Source of the DNA: Pseudomonadota bacterium
GTDB taxonomy: Bacteria; Pseudomonadota; Alphaproteobacteria; Acetobacterales; Acetobacteraceae
Assembly (NCBI GenBank): GCA_021805485.1
Contig: JAJZFF010000204.1
Span: 1 to 8,949, forward strand
DNA: 8,949 nt
Direction of reading: 5' to 3'
Under the pieces are notes generated by a model that was not told the origin of the DNA, did no database searches, and was given only the letters and a program-made list of their open reading frames with translations. Position numbers and translations under genes: made by a program. Shown piece by piece: positions 1-5,760 of the stretch (positions are counted from its first letter, which is position 1; every line of letters begins with the position of its first letter).

Positions 1-23
1 AAAGGTGAAACGGGCGCAAAACG

Positions 24-1508
24 TCAGTGGCCGATCGCGGCGGGTTCGGCGTCGGCCTCGTCGGTGTCGGTGCCGTCGGTTGCCACGGTTTCGCGCAGCG
101 GCGTGTCGTCCACCCGGATGGCCGCGACGAGGCCGAGCAGGGCGAAGCCGGCGGTGATCAGGAACGCATCGTGGAACGCCGCCGGCAGCATCGGATTGGC
201 CGCCATCGCGCGTTCGGCCGCGGCGCCAGGCGCGTCGATCTGCCCGCCGAGGCGCAGCAGCAGCACGGTGCCGGCGATGGTCGCGCCGAAGGCGCCGCCC
301 ATGGCCCGCAGCAGCAGCAGCGTCGCGGTCGCCGCGCCGACATCGTGGCGGCTCGCCGCGTTCTGCACCGCGACGAGGTTCGAGGGCAGCACGAAGCCGA
401 TCCCCAGCCCCATGACGAAACAGTTGAACACGACGAGACCGAGCGGCGTGGCCTGCGGCAGCAGGCCGAGCAGGACGAAGCCGACGGCGCCGACGACAAG
501 GCCGCCGACCAGCAGCTTGCGCGTCCGCCCGGTGCGCCGCGCGACCTGCCCGGCGGCATAGGCGCCGATCGTGCTGGCGATCATGAAGGGCATGATGTCC
601 CAGCCGGACTGCGCTGCATTGGCGTGGTAGACCAGCTGGAAGAACAGCGGCAGCAGGAAGATCGCCGAGAACATCGCCAGCGCGGTGAGAAACCCGATGC
701 CGACCAGCCGCACGAAGGAGGCGCTGCCGAACAGCCGCATCGGCAGCAGCGGCACGGCGGCGCGCGCCTCCCACCGCCAGAGGGCGGCGATCAGCGCGAA
801 GCCCGCCACGAAGATGCCGACCACCGGCGCCGAGAGCCACGGATAGGTGCGCCCGCCCCAGGACAGGCCGATCAGGAAGGCGGTAACGGCGCAGGTGAGC
901 AGGGCCGCGCCCTCATAGTCGATCCGCCCGCCGCGCGCCGCCGTCTTGAGCTGGCGCAGGCCGATCTGGCTCAGCACCAGGGCGGCGAGGCCGAGCGGCA
1001 CGTTGAACCAGAAGATCCACTGCCACGTGAGATGATCCGTCACCCAGCCGCCGACCACCGGCCCCGCAGTCGAGGCGACACCCCATGTCCCGGCCATGTA
1101 GGCCTGATACTTGCCGCGCTCGCGCGGACTGACCACGTCGGCGATCGCCGCCTGCGCGATCGCCATCAGCCCGCCGCCGCCAACCCCCTGCAAGGCCCGC
1201 CCGGCGATCAGCCAGGGCAGCGTCTGTGCCGTGGCGCACACGCAGGAAGCCAGCACGAACAGCGCGATCGAGGGGATCAGCGTCTGCCGCCGGCCGAACT
1301 GGTCGGACAGCCGGCCGTAAAGCGGGGTGGTCGCGGTCGAGGTCAGCAGATAGGCCGTCACCACCCAGGAGAGATGGGAGAAACCGTGCAGCCCCGCCGC
1401 CATCGCCGGCACCGCGGGGATCACCACCGTCTGGTCGATCGCCGCCAGCAGGATGCACAGGATGATGCCGGAGATGACCTGAAGCCGTTGCCTGTGCGTG
1501 TATTCCAT
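24..1508 (-). CDS. DHA2-family MFS multidrug efflux transporter (EmrB/QacA type)
   Basis: Inner-membrane proton antiporter of the major facilitator superfamily, drug:H+ antiporter-2 branch, probably exporting toxic hydrophobic compounds; the substrate cannot be read from sequence. The 494-residue protein is almost wholly hydrophobic segments, a length normal for 14-helix DHA2 members. Seen: an acidic TM1 motif, AAIDQTVVIPAVPAM (about 22-36); motif A, GRLSDQFGRR (65-74), in the loop between helices 2 and 3; RALQGVGGGG (104-113) in helix 4; and the antiporter motif C, GVASTAGPVVGGW (143-155). The C-terminal tail is short, acidic and cytosolic-looking. The ATG chosen precedes a short basic stretch (HRQRLQ) before TM1, as usual, though no strong ribosome binding site precedes it. 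It is transcribed away from the DUF2889 gene, with no neighbouring regulator or EmrA-like partner in the window. Efflux is a family-level inference. A role in sugar-acid transport is unlikely. Confidence 0.9.
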   Translation of the reverse strand: MEYTHRQRLQVISGIILCILLAAIDQTVVIPAVPAMAAGLHGFSHLSWVVTAYLLTSTATTPLYGRLSDQFGRRQTLIPSIALFVLASCVCATAQTLPWLIAGRALQGVGGGGLMAIAQAAIADVVSPRERGKYQAYMAGTWGVASTAGPVVGGWVTDHLTWQWIFWFNVPLGLAALVLSQIGLRQLKTAARGGRIDYEGAALLTCAVTAFLIGLSWGGRTYPWLSAPVVGIFVAGFALIAALWRWEARAAVPLLPMRLFGSASFVRLVGIGFLTALAMFSAIFLLPLFFQLVYHANAAQSGWDIMPFMIASTIGAYAAGQVARRTGRTRKLLVGGLVVGAVGFVLLGLLPQATPLGLVVFNCFVMGLGIGFVLPSNLVAVQNAASRHDVGAATATLLLLRAMGGAFGATIAGTVLLLRLGGQIDAPGAAAERAMAANPMLPAAFHDAFLITAGFALLGLVAAIRVDDTPLRETVATDGTDTDEADAEPAAIGH

Positions 1509-1631
1509 GGGTCCGCTGGGTTGGCGCCGGAGGGCGGGCGGTGAACGTGGTTAGCCAGATTGCGCCCGTCTCATGCGGCAGACAACCGCGTGCGAGGGGC
1601 AGCAACCCTGCCATGCAGCGCCTCGCGGCAT

Positions 1632-1660
1632 TTGCAACGCGCCGAGGCAGCGCTTAACCT
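1632..1660 (+). promoter_or_regulatory. Candidate sigma-70-like promoter for the DUF2889/ABM pair
   Basis: TTGCAA (1632-1637) and TAACCT (1655-1660) are separated by exactly 17 bp. Four of six and three of six bases match the general -35 and -10 consensus. Transcription would start near 1667, leaving a leader of about 30 nt before the ATG at 1698. This is the best-spaced pair I saw in the 189-bp divergent gap, but it is weak and is an inference only. Confidence 0.3.
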
Positions 1661-1697
1661 ATTCGTCAACATCGAGATCAGGGAAAGTTTTCGCTCC

Positions 1698-2345
1698 ATG
1701 CCCCTCAGCCATGCCGAGTCCCGGCAACTGCTCCACCTGCGCGACATCGCGATCCGCGGCTATCTGCGCGCCGATGGCCTCCTGGATATCGAGGCCCACA
1801 TGAAGGACACCAAGACCTACAGTTTCGGCAATCACGATCGCGGGCGGATCAATGCCGGCGAGGCGCTGCACGGAATGGGCCTGCGCCTGACCATCGACGA
1901 CAAGCTCACCGTCGTCCGCGCCGAGGCGGCGATGGACGACACGCCGCACTCGATCTGCCCCGGTGTCGCGCCGAACTTCGCCGCGCTGGCGGGGCTGACG
2001 ATCGGCAAGGGTTTCCTCAAGGGGGCGATGGAGCGCGTCGGCGGCACCGCCGGGTGCACGCATCTGCGCGAGCTGCTCCAGCAGGTCGCGACCACGGCGA
2101 TCCAGACCATGTTCTCCATCCGCGCCCACAAATCGGCCCGCGAGGGCGGCACGACCGAGGACCGGTGGGACATTCCCGCGGCGCTGCTCAATTCCTGCCA
2201 CGCCTATAACGAACAGGGGCCGCTGGTCGCCAAGGTGCGCGCACGGGCGGAAGAGCGCCGCCGCGAGGCCGAAATTGTTGATGGGCGTCGGCGTGAGGCC
2301 GAAATTGTTGATGGGCGTCGGCGTGAGGCCGACGCGGCCGAATAG
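1698..2345 (+). CDS. DUF2889 domain protein with duplicated C-terminal decapeptide
   Basis: Protein of unknown function, 215 residues. Features I associate with DUF2889: an N-terminal R-GY-RADGLLDIEAHMKDTK block (about 20-39), HGMGLRLTID (58-67), a DDTPHSICPG block (80-89), and GCTHLRELLQQ (119-129). The conserved His and Cys residues could suggest metal or ligand binding, but no activity is known to me. The frame is open upstream to a TTG at 1560; I chose the ATG at 1698 because the conserved block begins shortly after it and the 46 upstream residues look random. The tail is highly charged and contains RRREAEIVDG twice in tandem (188-207), encoded by a perfect 30-bp duplication using ATT, GTT and GAT codons that are rare elsewhere in this window. 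The stop lies 4 nt before the GTG of the ABM gene, suggesting a two-gene operon. Confidence 0.8.
   Translation: MPLSHAESRQLLHLRDIAIRGYLRADGLLDIEAHMKDTKTYSFGNHDRGRINAGEALHGMGLRLTIDDKLTVVRAEAAMDDTPHSICPGVAPNFAALAGLTIGKGFLKGAMERVGGTAGCTHLRELLQQVATTAIQTMFSIRAHKSAREGGTTEDRWDIPAALLNSCHAYNEQGPLVAKVRARAEERRREAEIVDGRRREAEIVDGRRREADAAE
2265..2332 (+). repeat. Tandem 30-bp direct duplication at a gene junction
   Basis: Two perfect 30-bp units lie head to tail at 2271-2300 and 2301-2330. Period-30 identity extends from 2265 to 2332, and a degenerate partial copy lies just upstream (about 2254-2270). The unit is 10 codons, so copy-number change would keep the DUF2889 frame. In the +1 frame each unit contains TTGTTGATGGGC, which gives in-frame TTG and ATG codons ahead of the downstream ABM gene. 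The GAAATTGTTGATG core is markedly AT-richer than its surroundings. Confidence 0.9.
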
Positions 2346-2349
2346 CGCC

Positions 2350-2925
2350 GTGCACGCCGTCATCTTCGAGGTCAGGCCGAAGGACGGCCGGCTGGACGAG
2401 TATTTCGGCCATGCCCGCCTGCTGCGGCCCGAACTCGAAGCGATCGACGGCTTCGTCGAGAATATCCGCTATCGCAGCCTGACCCGGCCGGGCTTTCTGC
2501 TCTCGGTCTCGCTCTGGCGGGACGAGGCGGCGCTGATAAGCTGGCGCACCCACGCGCTGCATCACCGCGCGCAGGCGGAGGCGCGGCGCGAGCTGTTCGC
2601 GGATTACCGCCTGCGCGTCGGGGTGCTGGCCGATGACGGCGCCAGTGTCTCGCTCCTCACCGCGCGGCGCGAGGGCGCGGCGGACATGACGCCGGAGGGT
2701 CTCGCCCGCGACCTCGGGCTCGATCCCGCTTTGCCCGGCCTCCTCGGCTGGGACGTGTTCGAGGCGGTCCTCACGCCGGGCGATTTTCTGCTCCTCCGCA
2801 GTGGTGCGGGAGCCGGGGCGGGCGACGACGCGGCCCAGCGCCGCATCCGCGTCATCCGCGACTACGGCATGACCGACCGGCGCGAGGCGCCGCAGCATTT
2901 CCCCGACGAAACCGGCGCGGCCTGA
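2350..2925 (+). CDS. Antibiotic biosynthesis monooxygenase (ABM)-fold protein
   Basis: Small dimeric alpha/beta-barrel type protein, 191 residues, likely cytosolic. Residues 1-90 have the ABM pattern: HAVIFEVRP strand, EYFGHARLLRPELEAIDGF helix and turn, a SVSLWRDEAALISWR strand-helix (52-66), then HHRAQAEARRELFADYRLRV (71-90). The second half (about 96-172) has a weaker related pattern around LLGWDVFEAVL, so it may be a degenerate second ABM unit. ABM proteins include cofactor-free monooxygenases and heme-degrading enzymes; the substrate here cannot be assigned. The GTG start at 2350 fits where the first strand begins and lies 4 nt after the DUF2889 stop. There is no Shine-Dalgarno, so reinitiation by ribosomes finishing DUF2889 is plausible. 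Upstream ATG/TTG codons inside the 30-bp repeat would add up to 25 non-conserved-looking residues. It converges on otnC with only 30 bp between stops. Confidence 0.75.
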   Translation: MHAVIFEVRPKDGRLDEYFGHARLLRPELEAIDGFVENIRYRSLTRPGFLLSVSLWRDEAALISWRTHALHHRAQAEARRELFADYRLRVGVLADDGASVSLLTARREGAADMTPEGLARDLGLDPALPGLLGWDVFEAVLTPGDFLLLRSGAGAGAGDDAAQRRIRVIRDYGMTDRREAPQHFPDETGAA

Positions 2926-2955
2926 CTTCAGCGCAAGACAGGGCGGGGAAGGGGA

Positions 2956-3591
2956 TCAGACCCCGAATTTCGCCCGCACCGCCGCCTGCTGCTCCGGCGT
3001 CAGCAGCCGTGGGTTCAGGCCGCGGGTGAGCAGATGCAGCTTCGCGGTTTCCTCCAGCTCCTCCATCGCGAACACCGCCGCCTGCAGCGACGTGCCGGCG
3101 ACGACCGGGCCGTGATTGGCCAGCAGCACGGCGCTATGCTTGCCGGCGAGCCCGCGAATGGCGTCGCCCACCGCCGGGTCCCCCGGCACGTGGAACGGCA
3201 CCAGCGCCACCTTGCCGACGCGCATCATCACATAGGGTGTGAGCGGCGGCAGCGCCTCCGCCGGGTCGATCTCCGGCAGCAGCGAGAGGGCGACGGCGTG
3301 GGTCGAATGCAGGTGCACCACCGCCCCGGCCTCTGGCCGCGTGTCATACAGCGCGTCGTGCAGCGGGATTTCCTTGGTCGGCTTGTCGCCGGAGACGAGC
3401 CGCCGGTTCGCGTCGAGCCGGGCGATGCGCGCGGGGTCGAGAAAGCCGAGCGCGGCGTCGGTCGGCGTGCAGAGCCAGCCGCCATCCTCCAGCCGCACGC
3501 TGATATTGCCCGAGGAACCGGGCGTCAGCCCCCGCTCGAACAGCGACCGCCCGAAGCGGCAGATCGCCTCGCGCAGCGCGCTCTCGCTCAT
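2956..3591 (-). CDS. otnC: 3-oxo-tetronate 4-phosphate decarboxylase (class II aldolase family)
   Basis: Cytosolic zinc-dependent enzyme of the class II aldolase/adducin family, expected to convert 3-oxo-tetronate 4-phosphate to dihydroxyacetone phosphate and CO2, the last step of L-threonate and D-erythronate catabolism. The 211-residue length is normal for OtnC. Seen: phosphate-binding GSSGN (25-29); an acidic catalytic or metal residue, E74, in PTKEIPLH; HLH zinc ligands H93 and H95; and the third zinc His, H160, in LLANHGPVV. The frame is open far upstream, but the start chosen is the ATG whose ATGA overlaps the stop of the upstream dehydrogenase (3588-3591), implying translational coupling. 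The same fold serves L-fuculose-phosphate aldolase; the assignment as OtnC rests mainly on ltnD, otnI and otnK nearby. It lies in the leftward unit, separated from those genes. Confidence 0.88.
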   Translation of the reverse strand: MSESALREAICRFGRSLFERGLTPGSSGNISVRLEDGGWLCTPTDAALGFLDPARIARLDANRRLVSGDKPTKEIPLHDALYDTRPEAGAVVHLHSTHAVALSLLPEIDPAEALPPLTPYVMMRVGKVALVPFHVPGDPAVGDAIRGLAGKHSAVLLANHGPVVAGTSLQAAVFAMEELEETAKLHLLTRGLNPRLLTPEQQAAVRAKFGV

Positions 3592-4496
3592 TCCGCCCGC
3601 TTCACCCCGTTGGCCTCGGCGATGAAATCGGCCAGCATCGGCACGAAATCGTCGCCCCGCCCGGCGCCCACCGCCTGGGCATAGGAATTGCGCACGGCGG
3701 CGGCGAGCGGGTTGGCCGCGCCCTGCGCCACCGCGAAGGCGTTGAGATAGGCGGTGTCCTTCAGCGCGTTGTTCAGCGTGAACTTGTGGGCGTTGCGGTC
3801 GCGCCCGACCACGTATTGCATGAAGGTCTGGTAGAAGCCGCAATCCATCCGCCCGCCGGCGATCACGCTGTGGAAGGTTTCGGCCGAAAGCCCGGCCTTG
3901 GCGCCGAGCATCAGCGCCTCGGCATAGAGCGCGCCATAGCCCATCGAGAGGAAATTGTTCAGCAGCTTCATCGTGTGGCCGGTGCCGGTCTGCCCGGTAT
4001 GGATCACGCGCTGGGCGAAGGAGTCGATCACCGGGCGCACGCGGGCGACATCGTCAGCCGCGCCGCCGATCATCACGTCGAGCGTGCCTTCCCAGGCATC
4101 CTTCGGCGTGCGGCCGAGCGGGGCGTCGAGCAGGGTGATGTTCCGCGCGGCGAGGCTTTCGGCGAGCGGCACCGTGACCGACGGATCGGAGGTCGAGCAA
4201 TCGACGATGACGAGCGGTTTGCCGGCGGCGGCGAGGCCGTTTTCACCCTCGGTCACGGCGCGCACCTGCGGGCTGCCGGTGACGCAGAGGAAGACGATGT
4301 CGCTCGCCTCGGCGATCTCGCGCGGGCTCTTCGCTTCCTTCGCGCCGCGGCCGATCAGGTCCTCGACCGGCGCGCGGTTGCGATGCGCCATCACCGTCAG
4401 CTTGTAGCCGGCCTCGACGATGTTCTTCGCCATGCCGTGGCCCATGAAGCCGACGCCGATGAAGCCGATGGAGGGTTTTGATCCGCTGGCCGACAT
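3588..4496 (-). CDS. Beta-hydroxyacid dehydrogenase, YihU-like substrate loop (NAD(P)-dependent)
   Basis: Oxidoreductase of the 3-hydroxyisobutyrate dehydrogenase family, 302 residues, cytosolic. Seen: Rossmann motif GFIGVGFMGHGMA (11-23); catalytic-loop GQTGTGHTMKLLNN with K177 and N180/N181; and a late KD pair (K246-D247), matching KDLG in relatives. The substrate loop reads DAPLGRTPKDA (124-134) instead of the usual DAPVSGG; from memory, E. coli YihU (sulfolactaldehyde reductase) has a GRTxxxA loop here and also ends with a GRG patch like AGRGDD (278-283). After the second strand the sequence is MAHRNR (36-41) with no Asp, which favours NADP(H). The start has a good ribosome binding site, GGGAG 8 nt before ATG. 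Its 3' end overlaps otnC. The natural substrate is unknown; it may process a C4 acid or semialdehyde related to threonate. Sulfolactaldehyde is possible by motif but unsupported by context. Confidence 0.85.
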   Translation of the reverse strand: MSASGSKPSIGFIGVGFMGHGMAKNIVEAGYKLTVMAHRNRAPVEDLIGRGAKEAKSPREIAEASDIVFLCVTGSPQVRAVTEGENGLAAAGKPLVIVDCSTSDPSVTVPLAESLAARNITLLDAPLGRTPKDAWEGTLDVMIGGAADDVARVRPVIDSFAQRVIHTGQTGTGHTMKLLNNFLSMGYGALYAEALMLGAKAGLSAETFHSVIAGGRMDCGFYQTFMQYVVGRDRNAHKFTLNNALKDTAYLNAFAVAQGAANPLAAAVRNSYAQAVGAGRGDDFVPMLADFIAEANGVKRAE

Positions 4497-4525
4497 TGCT
4501 GTTTCTCCCGATATCCGATCGCACC

Positions 4526-4554
4526 TGTATAGGAGCGGTGCGGTGGTAGCGCAA
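4526..4554 (-). promoter_or_regulatory. Candidate promoter for the leftward dehydrogenase-otnC unit
   Basis: On the minus strand TTGCGC (plus 4549-4554) and TATACA (plus 4526-4531) are 17 bp apart. Transcription would start near 4519, giving a leader of about 23 nt that contains the GGGAG ribosome binding site. The -35 lies wholly inside operator 1, so bound regulator would block polymerase. Spacing is ideal; the -35 is a weak match. Inference from sequence. Confidence 0.5.
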
Positions 4555-4557
4555 CCA
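4544..4557. promoter_or_regulatory. LacI-family operator 1 (TGGTAGCGCAACCA)
   Basis: Near-perfect inverted repeat centred on the CG step between 4550 and 4551. The palindrome extends one base each side to 4543-4558, with 14 of 16 positions symmetric. The TG-A-GCGC-CA layout is the usual form of LacI/GalR operators, which are bent at a central CpG by the hinge helix. It covers the -35 of the leftward promoter candidate and lies 56 bp before the LacI-family gene. Confidence 0.6.
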
Positions 4558-4562
4558 CGTTC

Positions 4563-4576
4563 TGACAGCGCTACCA
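4563..4576. promoter_or_regulatory. LacI-family operator 2 (TGACAGCGCTACCA)
   Basis: Second site with a perfect AGCGCT centre and TG...CA ends. Read on the minus strand it shares TGGTAGCGC with operator 1. Its centre (4569/4570) is 19 bp from that of operator 1. Five of seven base pairs of the dyad are symmetric. It ends 2 bp before the -35 of the rightward promoter candidate, so it is suited to control the regulator and the ltnD-otnI-otnK genes. Confidence 0.5.
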
Positions 4577-4578
4577 TC

Positions 4579-4607
4579 TTGCATGGGACGCCGATCTCCG
4601 CGATAGT
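4579..4607 (+). promoter_or_regulatory. Candidate rightward promoter giving a near-leaderless regulator mRNA
   Basis: TTGCAT (4579-4584) and GATAGT (4602-4607) are 17 bp apart, the latter matching TATAAT at four of six bases. The usual 6-7 bp to the start point lands on or next to A4614, the first base of the regulator's ATG. No Shine-Dalgarno precedes that ATG, which agrees with leaderless translation. Inference. Confidence 0.4.
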
Positions 4608-4613
4608 CGCGGC

Positions 4614-5711
4614 ATGAGAGGAACCCGCGCACGCGGTGCTGCCGCCGATGAAGCGAAAGAGGCGACGGGCGAGGCTTGCGCGCCGGCGCGCCGCACCCGC
4701 CGCCGGCGCGCCGCCGTCACGCTGAACGAGGTCGCGGCGGGCGCGGGCGTTGCGCCGATCACCGTCTCCCGCGCGCTCAACAATCCCGCCTCCGTGTCCC
4801 CGGCGTTGCGGAGCCGGATCGAGCATACGGTCGAGCAGCTCGGCTACGTGCCGAACCGGATGGCCGGCGCGCTCGCCTCGGCGCGCACCCGCGTCATCCC
4901 GGTCATCGTGCCGTCGCTTTCCAACGTCGTCTTCGTCGAGGTGATCGAGGGCATCCAGGAAGCGGTCGAGGCGCAGGGCTACCAGATGCTGCTCGGCAGC
5001 ACCGGCTACGATCTCGGGCACGAGGCGGCGCTGGCCGCCACCCTGCTCGGCTGGGCGCCGCCGGGCATGATGATTGCCGGCCTGCGGCACGAGACGCGCA
5101 CGGCGACGCTGCTGCGCAATGCCGGCATCCCCGTCGTCGAGTTCATGGAAACCGGCCGCGGGGCGATCGACATGAATGTCGGCCTCTCGCATGTTCGCGC
5201 CGGCGCCGCGATGGCCGAGCACCTGCTCGCGCGCGGCTACCGGCGCATCGGCTTCGTCGGCCTGCGCATGAAGGACGATTACCGCGCCCGCCAGCGCTAC
5301 GACGGGCTGCGCCGCGGCCTCGCCGGGCAGGCTGCCGTCGTGCTGTTCGACCGCGAGGGCGGGGGCGGCCAAAGCGGCGGCCAGCAGGTCGGCTGGGAGG
5401 CGCTGCCGGACCTGCTCGCCGTCACCCCGGCGCTCGATGCGCTGTTCTTCGCCAATGACGAAATGGCCGTCGGCGCCCTGCTGCGGGCGCGGCGCGACGG
5501 GACCGATATTCCCGGCCGCATCGCGATTGCCGGCTTCAACGGCCTGCCGATCGCGGCGCTGACCACGCCGACGCTGACCACCATCGCCTCGCCCCGCAAG
5601 CAGATCGGGCGCGAGGCCGCCGCCATGCTCCTCGCCCGGATCGCCGGGCGGGAGCCGACCACCCGCCGCCTCGATGTCGGCTTCACCCTCGAGGTCGGCG
5701 GCAGCACATGA
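4614..5711 (+). CDS. LacI/GalR-family transcriptional regulator of the threonate locus
   Basis: DNA-binding regulator, 365 residues. Residues 36-58, TLNEVAAGAGVAPITVSRALNNP, form the LacI helix-turn-helix; GYVPNRMAGALAS (77-89) includes the hinge helix that inserts at the operator's central CpG. Residues about 92-345 are the periplasmic-binding-protein-like sensor domain, with FANDEMAVGAL (279-289) and IAGFNGLPIAA (305-315) typical of GntR-like (gluconate) members. A Gly/Gln-rich loop lies at 248-258. The N-terminus carries about 33 extra residues ending in RRTRRRRAA, a basic arm just before the HTH. The ATG at 4614 is the only reasonable start; it lacks a ribosome binding site. It heads the ltnD-otnI-otnK direction and lies divergent to the dehydrogenase-otnC unit, so it probably represses both and itself. 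The inducer is inferred to be L-threonate or a pathway intermediate. Confidence 0.9.
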   Translation: MRGTRARGAAADEAKEATGEACAPARRTRRRRAAVTLNEVAAGAGVAPITVSRALNNPASVSPALRSRIEHTVEQLGYVPNRMAGALASARTRVIPVIVPSLSNVVFVEVIEGIQEAVEAQGYQMLLGSTGYDLGHEAALAATLLGWAPPGMMIAGLRHETRTATLLRNAGIPVVEFMETGRGAIDMNVGLSHVRAGAAMAEHLLARGYRRIGFVGLRMKDDYRARQRYDGLRRGLAGQAAVVLFDREGGGGQSGGQQVGWEALPDLLAVTPALDALFFANDEMAVGALLRARRDGTDIPGRIAIAGFNGLPIAALTTPTLTTIASPRKQIGREAAAMLLARIAGREPTTRRLDVGFTLEVGGST

Positions 5712-5716
5712 GCTTC

Positions 5717-5721
5717 AGGAG
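5717..5721 (+). promoter_or_regulatory. Strong Shine-Dalgarno (AGGAG) ahead of a mini-ORF
   Basis: AGGAG is 6 nt upstream of ATG 5728 but 35 nt upstream of the ltnD ATG at 5757, too far to serve ltnD directly. It is the best ribosome binding site between the regulator and ltnD, so it most likely loads ribosomes onto the mini-ORF. Confidence 0.5.
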
Positions 5722-5727
5722 AACGGC

Positions 5728-5760
5728 ATGACCATCGCTTCAGCGGACGGACGGCAATGA
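5728..5760 (+). CDS. Possible 10-codon leader ORF coupled to ltnD
   Basis: ATG ACC ATC GCT TCA GCG GAC GGA CGG CAA TGA encodes MTIASADGRQ. It has an ideally spaced AGGAG, starts 17 nt after the regulator's stop, and its TGA overlaps the ltnD ATG as ATGA (5757-5760). The peptide shows no recognisable function. Its likely role is delivering ribosomes to ltnD, whose own upstream GGACGG is a poor ribosome binding site. It could also be a chance ORF or the remnant of an older ltnD start changed by a frameshift. Confidence 0.4.
   Translation: MTIASADGRQ

Noticed and set aside
27..1544. A 505-residue plus-strand open frame opposite the MFS gene
   Set aside because: Composition is Arg/Gln/His/Asp-rich with no hydrophobic core, as expected of the antisense of a GC-rich membrane protein gene; the minus strand shows clear MFS motifs.
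2951..2964. GGGG-ATCAGA-CCCC as a terminator between the ABM gene and otnC
   Set aside because: Only a 4-bp stem, no T-run, and it overlaps the otnC stop codon; chance is likely in GC-rich DNA.
3592..3843. Upstream extension of otnC to 3843
   Set aside because: The extra 84 residues are a frame-shifted reading of the dehydrogenase gene; ATG 3591 in the ATGA overlap is the natural start.
3588..4496. Calling the second dehydrogenase sulfolactaldehyde reductase (yihU)
   Set aside because: The loop motif agrees, but there are no sulfoquinovose genes (aldolase, kinase, isomerase, sulfonate exporter) nearby, and the cofactor site differs, so only family membership is claimed.
4497..5372. Upstream extension of the YihU-like dehydrogenase frame to 5372
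   Set aside because: The extension is antisense to the LacI-family gene, whereas the ATG at 4496 has a proper ribosome site and begins just before the Rossmann motif.
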